A stretch of DNA of 64,000 nt, taken from positions 2,046,001 through 2,110,000 of the forward strand of contig NZ_CP012640.2 in assembly GCF_001412595.2 (NCBI RefSeq), in the 5' to 3' direction. The translations under genes and the position numbers were made by a program. Each line of letters begins with the position of its first letter. Within the stretch, counting starts at the first letter, position 1. This document shows, one piece after another, positions 51,997 to 61,343 of the stretch. Origin of the DNA: Massilia sp. WG5. GTDB lineage: Bacteria; Pseudomonadota; Gammaproteobacteria; Burkholderiales; Burkholderiaceae_D. Below the pieces are notes generated by a model, which saw only the letters and a program-made list of their open reading frames with translations, was not told where the DNA came from and did not search any database.

Positions 51997-52695
51997 ATGA
52001 AACACACGCTCTTCCTTTTCGACCTCGACGACACGCTGCTCGACTTCAAGGCGTCCGAACGGCTCTCCTTCGTGCGCACCATGCAGGCGCTCGGCCTGCA
52101 CGAGGGCGTCGACGCCCTGTTCCCCCACTACCAGGCCATCAACCTCGGACTCTGGCAGGAGTTCGAACAAGGCGTGGTCTCGAAGGACTTCCTGAAGGTC
52201 GAACGCTTCCGTCGCACCTTCGCCCGGAGCGCCCTCGACCTCGACGCCGAAGCGGCCAGCCACCTGTATCTCGAATCGCTGTCCGATACCGTGGTCCTGA
52301 TCGACGGCGCCAAGCAGGTCTGCGAGGCTTTGTGCGCGGTCGGCGAAGTCGGCATCATCACCAACGGCGTCGAGCACATCCAGCAGCGCCGCATCGCCAG
52401 CTCGGGCCTGCGCGAGCACATCTCCTTCATCTCGACCTCCGAAGCCTGCGGCCACGCCAAGCCGGACAGCCGCTTCTTCGACTACGCCACGAAAATGGCG
52501 CGCGCCTTCGCGAAGCACAAAACGGTCATCGTCGGCGACCGCCTGGACGCGGACATCCTCGGCGCCAACCGCTTCGGCATCGACAGCTGCTGGTTCAATC
52601 CCGGCCGGCTGGGGAATGCGTCGGCGGCGGTGCCGAGCTGCGAGGTGAACTCCCTGCACGAGATCGTGCCGGCCCTGAAGAAGCTGGCGGCCTAG
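51997..52695 (+). CDS. yjjG: YjjG-family noncanonical pyrimidine nucleotidase (HAD)
   Basis: 232 residues. HAD motif I is FLFDLDDTLLDF (nucleophile Asp11 region), motif II VGIITNGVEHIQQRRI, motif III the lysine in GHAKPDSRFFDYA and motif IV VIVGDRLDADILGANRFGI. The alpha-helical cap reads FKASERLSFVRTMQALGL. YjjG dephosphorylates dUMP, dTMP and modified pyrimidine nucleotides, cleaning the nucleotide pool. Its stop overlaps the nhaA stop by three bases on the opposite strand. Confidence 0.9.
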   Translation: MKHTLFLFDLDDTLLDFKASERLSFVRTMQALGLHEGVDALFPHYQAINLGLWQEFEQGVVSKDFLKVERFRRTFARSALDLDAEAASHLYLESLSDTVVLIDGAKQVCEALCAVGEVGIITNGVEHIQQRRIASSGLREHISFISTSEACGHAKPDSRFFDYATKMARAFAKHKTVIVGDRLDADILGANRFGIDSCWFNPGRLGNASAAVPSCEVNSLHEIVPALKKLAA

Positions 52696-53855
52696 GCAGG
52701 CCTGGCCGGCCCGCCCATCAGCTTCAGCCAGCCGAACCCGGCCAATCCCGCCACCAGCGAGGCGAGCAGGATCGCCATCTTCGACCCGTTGACCAGCTCC
52801 GCCTGTCCCGCGAACGCCAGGTTGGTGATGAAGATCGACATCGTGAAGCCGATACCGCCGAGCAGTCCCGCGCCCAGCACGTGACGCCAGCCGAGGTCCT
52901 GCGGCAGCCGGCACAGGCCCAGCGCCACCGCCGCGAAGCTGAACAGGAAGATGCCGACCGGCTTGCCGGCGACGAGGCCGAGCAGGATGCCCAGGCTGTT
53001 CGTCGTCAGCAGCTGCGCGGGCCAGCCGGCGCCGACCAGGATCCCGGTGTTGGCCAGCGCGAAGAGCGGCAGGACCAGGAAGGTCACGGGCTTGTGCAGG
53101 GCGTGCTCGAGCCGGTGCGAGGGCGAGGCCGCATCGTCCTGCGTGCTTGAGTACGGGATCGCGAAGGCCAGCAGCACGCCGGCAATGGTCGCGTGCACGC
53201 CGGACTTGAGCATCAGGAACCACATCAGCGCGCCGCCGAGCAGGTAAGGCGCCAAGGCCATGACGCGCAGCACGCGGTTCATGGCGAGCAGCGCGCCGAA
53301 CACGGCCAGGGCGCCGAGCAGCCAGGCGATCGACAGCCCATCCGTATAGAACAGGGCAATGACCACGATGGCGCCCAGGTCGTCCATGACCGCCAGCGCC
53401 GTCAGGAAGATCTTCAGCGAGGCCGGCGCCCGGCTGCCGAGCAGGGCCAGCACGCCCAGCGCGAACGCGATGTCGGTCGCCATCGGGATGCCGACCCCGG
53501 CCTGCGTCGGCGTGCCGTTATTGAAGCCGAAGTGGGTCAGCGCCGGGACCATGATGCCGCCGGCGGCGGCCAGCATCGGCAGCAAGGCATTCCTGAAGTC
53601 CGACAGCTCGCCGTTGTACAGCTCGCGTTCGAGCTCGAGCCCGATCAGCAGGAAGAAGACGGCCATCAGGGCGTCGTTGATCCAGAGTTCGACGCTCAGC
53701 CCGGCGATTTGCAGGCGCCAGAAACCAAGCCAAGCGGCGCCCAGCGGAGAATTCGCCAGCGCAAGCGAGAGGATGGTGCACAGGATCAGGACGATGCCGC
53801 CGGCCTTGCCCGAGGCGGCGAATGCCTTGAAGGTATTGGAGAGGGAGGTGATCAT
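52692..53855 (-). CDS. nhaA: NhaA, Na+/H+ antiporter
   Basis: 387 residues from the ATG of MITSLSNTFKAF; an earlier ATG at 53897 adds an unlikely basic leader. Twelve hydrophobic segments are present. The transport site holds the paired aspartates in TALAVMDDLGAIVVIALFY, the PMATDIAFALGVLALLG unwound helix and VHATIAGVLLAFAIP. It expels Na+ for H+ at the inner membrane, for pH and salt homeostasis. It is a single gene convergent with yjjG. Confidence 0.96.
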   Translation of the reverse strand: MITSLSNTFKAFAASGKAGGIVLILCTILSLALANSPLGAAWLGFWRLQIAGLSVELWINDALMAVFFLLIGLELERELYNGELSDFRNALLPMLAAAGGIMVPALTHFGFNNGTPTQAGVGIPMATDIAFALGVLALLGSRAPASLKIFLTALAVMDDLGAIVVIALFYTDGLSIAWLLGALAVFGALLAMNRVLRVMALAPYLLGGALMWFLMLKSGVHATIAGVLLAFAIPYSSTQDDAASPSHRLEHALHKPVTFLVLPLFALANTGILVGAGWPAQLLTTNSLGILLGLVAGKPVGIFLFSFAAVALGLCRLPQDLGWRHVLGAGLLGGIGFTMSIFITNLAFAGQAELVNGSKMAILLASLVAGLAGFGWLKLMGGPARPA

Positions 53856-54003
53856 AAGGTCGCGTAAGAGCCGCGTGGCGGCCCGACCATCGCACATCCT
53901 GTCACGCCCGGCGGCGTGATCACCCTTGCGGGCATTGTAACCCGCTTGCGGATGCTGGCGGTAAAATAGGCGTTTCGATCAGTCTGCCCCTGGCGCCCAT
54001 CCC

Positions 54004-54501
54004 ATGCACATCAATCCCGAACGCAGCACCCGCCCCGACTACGACCTGCTGGTACGCCAGGTCGCCAGCATCCTCGAAGGCGAGCGCGACCTGACCGCCA
54101 ACGCCTCGCAGTTCTCGGCCCTGGTCTATGACACCCTTGCCGACCTGAACTGGGCCGGCTTCTACCTGACCGTCCCGGCGAAAAACGGCGACGGCCAGGA
54201 CCTGCTGGTCGGCCCCTTCCAGGGCAAGCCGGCCTGCGCCCGCATCCCCTTCGGCCGCGGCGTCTGCGGAACGAGCGCCGTCAAGCGCGAGACCATCGTG
54301 GTGCCGGACGTGCACGCCTTTCCGGGCCACATCGCCTGCGACTCGGCCTCGAACTCGGAAATCGTGATCCCGGTCGTCAAGGCCGGCCGCCTGGTCGGCG
54401 TGTTCGACATCGACAGCCCGACGCTGGACCGCTTCTCGGACGAGGACAAGGCCGGGCTGGAAGCCATGGTCGCGGCCTTCGTGGACGCGACGGATTGCTG
54501 A
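54004..54501 (+). CDS. msrC: MsrC-type free methionine-(R)-sulfoxide reductase (GAF)
   Basis: 165 residues. It is a GAF domain with NWAGFYL, the pocket [45 protein letters not shown] and [15 protein letters not shown]. The cysteines in PACARI, GVCGT and HIACDS are those used by fRMsr (E. coli YebR) enzymes to reduce free Met-R-sulfoxide. It is cytosolic and thioredoxin-linked. It stands alone ahead of tal. Confidence 0.92.
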   Translation: MHINPERSTRPDYDLLVRQVASILEGERDLTANASQFSALVYDTLADLNWAGFYLTVPAKNGDGQDLLVGPFQGKPACARIPFGRGVCGTSAVKRETIVVPDVHAFPGHIACDSASNSEIVIPVVKAGRLVGVFDIDSPTLDRFSDEDKAGLEAMVAAFVDATDC

Positions 54502-54568
54502 TTTTTCGAGCACCTCCGCTGAAAACGGTACAATCCCGGAATTCGACTTCAACACACCCTCACGCATC

Positions 54569-55498
54569 ATGAACCAACTCGAGCAACTCAAGCAGTACAC
54601 CACCGTGGTGGCCGACACCGGCGACTTCCAGTCGATCAAGGCCTACGCGCCGCAGGACGCGACCACCAACCCGTCGCTGATCCTGAAGGCCGTCCAGAAG
54701 CCGGAATACCGTCCGCTGCTGGAAAAAGCCGTCGCCGACGCGAAGGGCGCAGGCGTCGAAGAGATCGTCGACCGCCTGCTGATCGCCTTCGGCGTCGAGA
54801 TCCTGAAGTACGTGCCGGGCCGCGTCTCGACCGAGATCGACGCCGCGCTGTCCTTCGACACCGAAGCCACCGTCGCCAAGGGCCGCGAACTGATCGCCCT
54901 GTACGAAGCCGCCGGCATCCCGCGCGAGCGCGTGCTGATCAAGATCGCCTCGACCTGGGAAGGCATCCGCGCCGCCGAGATCCTGGAAAAGGACGGCATC
55001 CGCTGCAACCTGACCCTGCTGTTCTCGCTGTGCCAGGCCATCGCCTGCGCCGAAGCGGGCGTGCAGCTGATCTCTCCTTTCGTTGGCCGCATCTACGACT
55101 GGTACAAGAAATCGACCGGCACCGACTACCAGGGCGCCGACGATCCGGGCGTGCAGTCGGTCAAGCGCATCTACCAGTACTACCGCAAGTTCGGCTACAA
55201 GACCGAGGTGATGGGCGCGAGCTTCCGCAACACCTCGCAGATCCTGGAACTGGCCGGCTGCGACCTGCTGACCATCTCGCCGGACCTGCTGCAGAAGCTG
55301 GCCGACGCCGACGCGCCCGTGGAGCGCAAGCTCGCGCTTGACTCGTCCGTCAACATCGACAAGATCGCGATGGACGAGAAGACCTTCCGCTTCATGCTGA
55401 ACGAAGACGCGATGGCGACCGAGAAGCTGGCCGAGGGTATCCGTGCCTTCGTGGCGGATTCGGTCAAGCTGAAGAAGATGATCGAAGAGCTGCGCTGA
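54569..55498 (+). CDS. tal: transaldolase
   Basis: 309 residues, TalB-type length. It holds [40 protein letters not shown], the Schiff-base lysine in [48 protein letters not shown] and [10 protein letters not shown]. It moves a three-carbon unit between sedoheptulose-7-phosphate and glyceraldehyde-3-phosphate in the pentose phosphate pathway, complementing zwf and rpiA here. A REP-type hairpin follows 5 bases after the stop and may end the transcript. Confidence 0.97.
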   Translation: MNQLEQLKQYTTVVADTGDFQSIKAYAPQDATTNPSLILKAVQKPEYRPLLEKAVADAKGAGVEEIVDRLLIAFGVEILKYVPGRVSTEIDAALSFDTEATVAKGRELIALYEAAGIPRERVLIKIASTWEGIRAAEILEKDGIRCNLTLLFSLCQAIACAEAGVQLISPFVGRIYDWYKKSTGTDYQGADDPGVQSVKRIYQYYRKFGYKTEVMGASFRNTSQILELAGCDLLTISPDLLQKLADADAPVERKLALDSSVNIDKIAMDEKTFRFMLNEDAMATEKLAEGIRAFVADSVKLKKMIEELR

Positions 55499-55503
55499 TC
55501 GCA

Positions 55504-55531
55504 CGTCGTCCCCGCCTTCGCGGGGACGACG
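55504..55531. repeat. REP-type palindrome, copy 2
   Basis: CGTCGTCCCCGC (55504-55515), loop CTTC, GCGGGGACGACG (55520-55531): a perfect 12-base stem between the convergent tal and nitronate monooxygenase genes. It shares its core with 42617-42636. It lacks a T tract but may still aid termination. Confidence 0.85.
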
Positions 55532-55564
55532 ATGATTCGGCGGCTGCTGGCCGCCGTTTTCCGT

Positions 55565-56626
55565 TTACATTCCCATCTCCGCCACCAGCGTCCGCACCAT
55601 CTCCGCGGCCGGCAGCTCGCGCGCCAACGGCGCCCCCTGCCCCGCCCAGTGCGCCGCGAACTCATGCCTGCCCGACTTCGCCGCGGCGGCGTGCAGCTGC
55701 TTGGCGGCGTCGTAGGCGACCGGATAGGGCGCCGCCGGCGGACTTCCGGCCGCGTCGCCATGCGCGATCAGCTGGTTGAGCATGCCGCGCGCCGGGCGGC
55801 CCGATATCGCCGCCGTCATCCGCGTCGCCGCGGCCCGCTCGCTCTGCAAATTCGCGCGATACGCGCCGCTGGCCGACGACTCCGGACACAGGATGAAGGC
55901 GGTGCCCAGCTGCGCCGCCACCGCGCCCAGGTCCAGCGCCGCCCGGATGCCGGCGCCGTCCATGATGCCGCCCGCCGCCACGACCGGCAAGCCGGTCTTC
56001 TTCACCAGCAGGCGCACCAGCACCGAGGTGCTCAGGCGCTCGTCGCTCTCTTCCTGATCGAACATGCCGCGGTGGCCGCCGGCCTCGATGCCCTGGGCCA
56101 CGATCGCCTGCACGCCCGCCTGTTCGATCGCCCGGGCTTCGCGCAGGTTGGTCGCGGTCGCCATCGTGAACACGCCGGCCTGGTGGAAGGCGGCCAGGCG
56201 CTCGCTGGACGGCAGGCCGAAGTGGAAACTGACGACGGCCGGGCGCAGTTCGAGCAGCATGCGGAACATGTCCTCGTCCTCGTTGAAGGATTTATAAATC
56301 TCGTCGAGCGCGGACGGCGCCGGGATGCCGGCGTCGGCGAACAGGGGCGCGAGGTGGCCGAGCCAGGCCGCTTCGCGCGCGGCGTCGCGCTGCGCCGGTA
56401 CATGGCAGAACAGGTTCGCGTTGTAGGGCCGGTTCGTCAGGCCACGCATCTCCTCGAGCATCTGGCGCGCCTGCGCCGCGTTGCTGGCGCCCAGCCCCAG
56501 CGAGCCGAGGGCGCCCGCGTCGGACACCGCCGCCGCCAGGCGCGGGGTCGACACGCCGGCCATCGGCGCCTGGATGAGCGGATACTCGATGCCCAGCCGT
56601 GCAAGGAACTGCTGCGATGCATTCAT
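55565..56626 (-). CDS. nitronate monooxygenase family FMN enzyme
   Basis: 353 residues starting in an ATGA overlap with the MFS gene, AAAGGGG upstream. It is an FMN-binding TIM barrel: [70 protein letters not shown] and [15 protein letters not shown]. The HRGMF histidine fits the catalytic base of class I nitronate monooxygenases. Enzymes of this family oxidise alkyl nitronates such as propionate-3-nitronate; the true substrate is uncertain. It is cotranscribed with an MFS exporter that faces a LysR regulator, forming a small detoxification unit. Confidence 0.9.
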   Translation of the reverse strand: MNASQQFLARLGIEYPLIQAPMAGVSTPRLAAAVSDAGALGSLGLGASNAAQARQMLEEMRGLTNRPYNANLFCHVPAQRDAAREAAWLGHLAPLFADAGIPAPSALDEIYKSFNEDEDMFRMLLELRPAVVSFHFGLPSSERLAAFHQAGVFTMATATNLREARAIEQAGVQAIVAQGIEAGGHRGMFDQEESDERLSTSVLVRLLVKKTGLPVVAAGGIMDGAGIRAALDLGAVAAQLGTAFILCPESSASGAYRANLQSERAAATRMTAAISGRPARGMLNQLIAHGDAAGSPPAAPYPVAYDAAKQLHAAAAKSGRHEFAAHWAGQGAPLARELPAAEMVRTLVAEMGM

Positions 56627-57849
56627 GGATTCCCCTTTCGATAACGATACAGATAAATAGCGCTCGCCAGCAGGCCCAGCGCCGACAGCGCCAGCGCCAG
56701 GTGCAGTCCGGCGGACTCGGTGACCGTGAAGCGGGCGATGGCGGCGCTGGCCAGCGGCCCCGCCAGCTGGCCGAGCGCGAAGCCGGCCGTCATGCGCCCC
56801 AGCACGCGCGTGGCCTGCCCTTCGGCACGCGCCCGCGCTTCCTGCATGCCGGTCATGGTGATCACCATGAAGGTGCCGCCGACCAGCAGCGCCGCCAGGG
56901 TCACGCTCGCCAGCGAGGTCCACACCGCCGGCAGCAGCACGCCGACTGCCATGATCACATGCGCGGCCGCCCATACCACGAGGCGATCCGCCCGCGCCAG
57001 GCGCCAAGAGACGATCAGGGTGGAGAGGGCCGCGGCCGCCCCGAACACGGGCCAGGCCAGGCCGAACACGCGCGGGTCGTCGACCAGTTGCCGCGCCAGC
57101 GCCGGCAGGTAGGTCGCGGGCAGGATGTAGCCGAAGCCGAACAGCGTATAGCAGACGACCAGGCCGAACGTGGCCTGCGGCGCGGCGGCCTTGGCGGGCG
57201 CAGATCGGGGCACCGGCACGGGCACGGGCGCGGGCGCAGACCCGGACGCGGGCGGAGGCGCGGGAAGGCTGCGGCTCAGCAGCAGTGGCGGCACCACGGC
57301 CAGCGCGGCCAGCGCCGCCAGGCCGATCCACATCCGCGACGATGGCAGCACGCTCCCGAGCAGCAGGCAGAACAGGCCGGCCGTGGCGATGCCGATCCCG
57401 ACGCCGGCGAACTGGACTCCGGCCAGGCCGGGACGTCCGAGCGCGGCGAGCCAGCCGAGGCCCCAGGCGCTGGTCGCCACCAGGACCCAGGCGCTCATCA
57501 CGCCCGCCAGGAAGCGCAGCGCGACCCACCAGGGCAGGGACGCGGTCCAGCCGACGCCGGCCGTGATCAGCACCGTGCCCAGCAGGCCGAAGGCCAGCAG
57601 TTGCGCCGGCCGCGTGCGCATGCGGCTCGAGGCCAGCGCTCCGGCCAGGTAGCCGAGGTAGTTGGCGGCGGCGAGCATGGCGCCGGCATGGCTGTCGAGC
57701 AGGCCGTCGCGCACCATCAGCGGGAACAGCGGCGTGAAGGCGAAGCGGCCGATGCCCATGGCGACCGCCAGCGCGGCCATGGCGGCGACGCAGACCGCCG
57801 TGGCGGTCCGGCCGGACCGGGCGGCGATCGGGATTGTTGTAGTGTCCAT
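56623..57849 (-). CDS. YbfB/YjiJ-family MFS transporter
   Basis: 408 residues from the ATG at 57849. The nearby GGAGG is only one base away, so the true start is not firm. Twelve hydrophobic segments are seen, with the family start [23 protein letters not shown] and [16 protein letters not shown] Pro/Ala/Val linker ([17 protein letters not shown]) sits at the central loop. The family includes likely drug or metabolite exporters. It is divergent from the LysR gene and overlaps the nitronate monooxygenase gene. Confidence 0.88.
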   Translation of the reverse strand: MDTTTIPIAARSGRTATAVCVAAMAALAVAMGIGRFAFTPLFPLMVRDGLLDSHAGAMLAAANYLGYLAGALASSRMRTRPAQLLAFGLLGTVLITAGVGWTASLPWWVALRFLAGVMSAWVLVATSAWGLGWLAALGRPGLAGVQFAGVGIGIATAGLFCLLLGSVLPSSRMWIGLAALAALAVVPPLLLSRSLPAPPPASGSAPAPVPVPVPRSAPAKAAAPQATFGLVVCYTLFGFGYILPATYLPALARQLVDDPRVFGLAWPVFGAAAALSTLIVSWRLARADRLVVWAAAHVIMAVGVLLPAVWTSLASVTLAALLVGGTFMVITMTGMQEARARAEGQATRVLGRMTAGFALGQLAGPLASAAIARFTVTESAGLHLALALSALGLLASAIYLYRYRKGNP

Positions 57850-57913
57850 GCCTCCATTAAAGCGCAGCCTGGGCGCGCTGACCAATGAATAAAAATGAAC
57901 TATCATTCTCGCC

Positions 57914-58795
57914 ATGAGAACGATCGACCTGGAAGCGCTGCTGATCTTCCGCACCGTCGTCAGCGAGGGCGGGGTGAACCGCGCCGCGGAAAAGCTGCAC
58001 CGCGTACCGTCCAACGTCACCACCCGCATCCGCCAGCTCGAAGCATACCTCGGCGTGCGCCTGTTCCGCCGCGACGGGCGCAAGCTCAGCCTGACCGCGG
58101 AAGGCAAGACCCTGCTGAACTATGCGATGCGCCTGCTGCGCCTGGCCGACGAGGCGGTCGACGAGCTCCGCACCGGCAAGCCGCAGGGCGTATTCCGCCT
58201 CGGCTCGCTGGAAAGCACGGCCGGCAGCCGCCTGGCGCCGATCCTGTCGCGCTACCACGCCGCGCATCCGGGCGTGGTGGTGGAACTCGTCACCGGTACC
58301 ACCGGCACCCTGCTCCACCGCGTGCGCAATGTCGAGATCGAGGCGGCGTTCGTGTCCGAGCCCTTCACGGCGCCGGAACTGGAAGCGCTGCCGGTATTTC
58401 ATGAGGAGCTGGTCCTGATCACGCCGCGCAGCGTCAAGGCGATCCGCGGCGCGAAGGACCTTGCCGGCCTGACCATGATCGCCTTCGCCCAGGGCTGTTC
58501 CTACCGCCGGCGCCTGGACGACTGGCTCGGCAGCGAGAACGTGATCGCCGAGCGGGTGCTGGAATTCGGTTCCTACCAGGGCATGATCGCCTGCGTCGCC
58601 GCTGGCACCGGCTTTGCGGTGGTGCCGAAGAGCGTGCTGGGCGCGCTGCAGGCGGCCGACAAGATCCGGGAGCACAGGCTGCCGGAGCGGATCGCGGCCA
58701 ACCGCACGCACCTGGTGTGGCGCGGGCAGGCGTCGCTGGCCCTGGCGGGCCTGATCGAGATGCTCACTGCTTGCGGTGAAAGCGCCGCGAGCTGA
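57914..58795 (+). CDS. LysR-family transcriptional regulator
   Basis: 293 residues. The N-terminal winged HTH spans residues 1-62 (DLEALLIFRTVVSEGGVNRAAEKLHRVPSNVTTRIRQLEAYLG), and the periplasmic-binding-like effector domain runs from 90 (FRLGSLESTAGSRLAPILSRYHAAHPGV). It diverges from the MFS-nitronate monooxygenase operon across a 64-base gap and very likely controls it. The ligand is unknown. Its 3' end overlaps the convergent downstream gene by 32 bases. Confidence 0.92.
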   Translation: MRTIDLEALLIFRTVVSEGGVNRAAEKLHRVPSNVTTRIRQLEAYLGVRLFRRDGRKLSLTAEGKTLLNYAMRLLRLADEAVDELRTGKPQGVFRLGSLESTAGSRLAPILSRYHAAHPGVVVELVTGTTGTLLHRVRNVEIEAAFVSEPFTAPELEALPVFHEELVLITPRSVKAIRGAKDLAGLTMIAFAQGCSYRRRLDDWLGSENVIAERVLEFGSYQGMIACVAAGTGFAVVPKSVLGALQAADKIREHRLPERIAANRTHLVWRGQASLALAGLIEMLTACGESAAS

Positions 58796-59219
58796 CCGGG
58801 CGGCCGTTTACGTACTCGATGACTTCGATGTGCCGGGTGTCGTAGACCAGCGGATAACTGATCCGCACGTCCTCGTCGACGCGCCCGCAGCTGCTGCTGC
58901 GCAGCGTCAGCAGATAGGTCGGCAGGCTGCCCTTGGCGCCGGCCACGAACCTGGTCCCGCGCCCATCGCGGTACACCGTGCCGGGCTTTTCGATCTTCGG
59001 CGCGAATTCCTGGACACACGCCGGCGCCGACTTGTCCGGCCCGCTCCAGCGCATGCGCCCATCCTTGATGTCCAGGACCGTGTAGCCGCCTTGCGCCTGC
59101 GCCGGGTCGTCCAGCAGCCAGCGCCCGGCGAACGGCAGGGATTGCGCCAGCACGGCCGGCGCCGCGGCGAGGCCGAGGCAGGCGCCCAGCAGGCGCGCAC
59201 GCCATCGCGCTCCGGCCAT
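58764..59219 (-). CDS. secreted protein of unknown function
   Basis: 151 residues from ATG 59219; a GTG two codons earlier overlaps the tetR stop (GTGA). A signal peptide covers residues 1-26 (LLGACLGLAAAPAVLAQ). The mature part begins LPFAGRWLLDD and reads as a small beta-barrel of the kind seen in periplasmic or lipocalin-like proteins (YTVLDIKDGRMRWSG, ISYPLVYDTRHIEVIEYVNGRPVS). Two cysteines could pair. I recognise no family. It is probably cotranscribed with the TetR gene. Confidence 0.75.
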   Translation of the reverse strand: MAGARWRARLLGACLGLAAAPAVLAQSLPFAGRWLLDDPAQAQGGYTVLDIKDGRMRWSGPDKSAPACVQEFAPKIEKPGTVYRDGRGTRFVAGAKGSLPTYLLTLRSSSCGRVDEDVRISYPLVYDTRHIEVIEYVNGRPVSSRRFHRKQ

Positions 59220-59221
59220 CT

Positions 59222-59857
59222 TCACGACGCCTCGCGCGGACGGCCCGCCCGCAAGCCATCCATATAGGGATCGATCACGCACCGGCCCAGTTCCAGCAGG
59301 TCGAAGCCCTTGGGGTCGAACATCCAGTTGCGGATCAGCCCATCGATCATGGTCCACATCGCCAGCGCCACGGTGCGCGGCTCGACGCGGCAGCCGATCT
59401 GGCCCTTGTCGCAGGCCAGGCGGATGCGGCGTTCGGCGCGCGCCATCCAGCCGCTCATGCTGTCGCGACGGCGCACCCGCACGGCATCCATCTCGTCGAC
59501 GAACTCGACCTTCAGGGTCGCGATCTCGAACACGCGCCGCGCGCCCGGGTCTTCGACGGTGCGGCGCAGCACCGCCAGCATGTAGTCGCGCAGGTCGGAC
59601 AGCGGATCGCTCGATTCCGACTCGTCCAGCACCTGCAGCTCCGCTTCCAGCGGCAAGGTCGCGCGGTCCATCATCGCGTTGAACAGTGCGCCCTTGTCAT
59701 CGAAATGCCAATAGATCGCGCCGCGCGTCACACCAGCTTCGCTTGCGATATGCTGCAAGGTCGTTCTCGATACACCTTGTTCAACGAACAGTTTCTCTGC
59801 GGCATCAAGGATGCTATCTCGCGTAGCAGCGGCCTCTTCTTTGGTTCTGCGGGCCAT
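59222..59857 (-). CDS. TetR/AcrR-family repressor of the adjacent RND pump
   Basis: 211 residues from ATG 59857 (GGAGAGGCGCC-type site upstream). It starts MARRTKEEAAATRDSILDAAEKLF, followed by the HTH GVSRTTLQHIASEAGVTRGAIYWHFDDK, which is the AcrR/TtgR/SmeT type. The ligand-binding C-terminal half includes DGLIRNWMFDP, the same stretch seen in AcrR. It is divergent from the acrAB-like operon, and an AcrR-like operator lies between them, so drug-relieved repression of the pump is expected. Confidence 0.92.
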   Translation of the reverse strand: MARRTKEEAAATRDSILDAAEKLFVEQGVSRTTLQHIASEAGVTRGAIYWHFDDKGALFNAMMDRATLPLEAELQVLDESESSDPLSDLRDYMLAVLRRTVEDPGARRVFEIATLKVEFVDEMDAVRVRRRDSMSGWMARAERRIRLACDKGQIGCRVEPRTVALAMWTMIDGLIRNWMFDPKGFDLLELGRCVIDPYMDGLRAGRPREAS

Positions 59858-59893
59858 CGGCGCCTCTCCATTTTTGTGGTCATAAAACACTAA

Positions 59894-59915
59894 ACATACA
59901 CTCGTGATAGTATAT
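59894..59915. promoter_or_regulatory. AcrR/TtgR-like operator between tetR and the RND operon
   Basis: A 22-base imperfect palindrome, ACATACACTCG then TGATAGTATAT, resembles the AcrR-class site, whose half is ACATACAT. It lies 37 bases upstream of the repressor start and about 100 bases before the adaptor gene. Confidence 0.65.
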
Positions 59916-60013
59916 CGCCGTTTATCGAAACGCCAGTGACGAATCGTCATGCGGAGCCAACGTAGCTGCCGCAGGGCGGTTTTGTCCTTTTTTCCAACAG
60001 AAGGAAGCACTTA

Positions 60014-61318
60014 ATGCGCTCTGCCCACTCCTCTACCATGAATCTGACCAGGATCGCCGCGTGCACCCTGACCGCCCTGGCCCTGCTGTCGGCCTGCGGC
60101 CACAAGGACGCCGCCCAGGCCGGCCCGGGTGCCGGCGGCAAGATGCCGCCCCCGCAAGTCGGCGTGATCACGACCAAATTCCAGCAGGTGGCCCTCGAAA
60201 CCGAACTGCCGGCCCGCGTCGAAGCCATCCGCACCGCGGAAGTGCGCGCCCGCGTCAACGGCGTCGTCCTGAAGCGCCTGTTCACCGAAGGCAGCATGGT
60301 CAAGCAGGGCCAGTCCCTGTTCCAGATCGATCCCGATCCCTACCAGGCACAGGTCAACAGCGCCCAGGCCGCCCTCGGCCGCGCCCAGGCCAACCTGACC
60401 TCGACCGCCGCCACCGTCGAGCGCTACAAGCCGCTGGTCGAGGCCCAGGCCGTCAGCAAGCAGGAGTTTACCAACGCCGTCGCCGCCAAGGCGCAGGCCG
60501 AGGCCGACGTCAACGCCGCCAAGGCGCAGCTGCGCATCGCCAAGATCAACTACGACTACGCCAACGTCTACGCCCCGATCTCGGGCCGCATCGGCCGCGC
60601 CCTGGTGACCGAAGGCGCGCTGGTGTCCGCCACCGAGGCGACCCAGATGGCGCTGATCCAGCAGACCGACAGCGTCTACCTGAACATCACCCAGTCCGCC
60701 GCCGAACTGCAGCGCCTGCGCAAGAACGCCGGCGGCCGCGGCATCGATTCGGCGATCCCGGTTTCCGTGGTCCTCGACGACGGCTCCGAACTGGGCCGCA
60801 AGGGCAAGCTGCTGTTCTCCGACGTGACGGTCGACCCGTCCAGCGGCCAGATCACCCTGCGCGCCCAGATCGCGAACCCGGACAGCGCCCTGCTGCCGGG
60901 CCAGTACGTGCGCGTGCGCCTGGCCCAGTCCGAGCTGCCGAACGGCATCCTCGTTCCGCAGCAGGCCGTGACCCGCGGCGGCCAGACCGGCGACACCCTG
61001 ATGGTCGTCGGCGCGGACAACAAGCCGGTCCAGCGCACCGTCAAGATCGCCTCGCAACAGGGCGAGAACTGGGTCGTCACCGGTGGCCTGAAGGAAGGCG
61101 AGAAAGTGATGGTCGACGGCTTCCAGAAGCTGCAGATGCTGCCGCCGGGCACCCCGGTGCAGCCGGTGGCATGGAGCCCCGTGTCTGCCGGTACGCCGGC
61201 TGCCCAGCCGAACGCCGCCGGCGCCCAGGCCGCGAACGCCGCGCCGGCCGCCGACACGCCGAAGGCCGGTTCGCCGGCCGCCGGCGCCGCAGCAGGTACG
61301 GGCAACACCCGCCAGTAA
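60014..61318 (+). CDS. acrA: AcrA/MexA-type RND periplasmic adaptor
   Basis: 434 residues with AAGGAAG six bases before ATG. The lipobox LLSAC puts the lipid anchor near Cys30. The membrane fusion protein order is clear: lipoyl half ARVEAIRTAEVRARVNGVVLKRLF, alpha-hairpin (residues 105-190, AQAALGRAQANL...), second lipoyl half IGRALVTEGALVSATE, beta-barrel and membrane-proximal domain up to about 375, and an Ala/Pro tail. It links the inner-membrane pump to an outer-membrane channel, which would lie past the window. It is divergent from the TetR repressor and 25 bases ahead of the pump gene. Confidence 0.95.
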   Translation: MRSAHSSTMNLTRIAACTLTALALLSACGHKDAAQAGPGAGGKMPPPQVGVITTKFQQVALETELPARVEAIRTAEVRARVNGVVLKRLFTEGSMVKQGQSLFQIDPDPYQAQVNSAQAALGRAQANLTSTAATVERYKPLVEAQAVSKQEFTNAVAAKAQAEADVNAAKAQLRIAKINYDYANVYAPISGRIGRALVTEGALVSATEATQMALIQQTDSVYLNITQSAAELQRLRKNAGGRGIDSAIPVSVVLDDGSELGRKGKLLFSDVTVDPSSGQITLRAQIANPDSALLPGQYVRVRLAQSELPNGILVPQQAVTRGGQTGDTLMVVGADNKPVQRTVKIASQQGENWVVTGGLKEGEKVMVDGFQKLQMLPPGTPVQPVAWSPVSAGTPAAQPNAAGAQAANAAPAADTPKAGSPAAGAAAGTGNTRQ

Positions 61319-61343
61319 GAGCAACCAGAAACAGGACTTCCCA

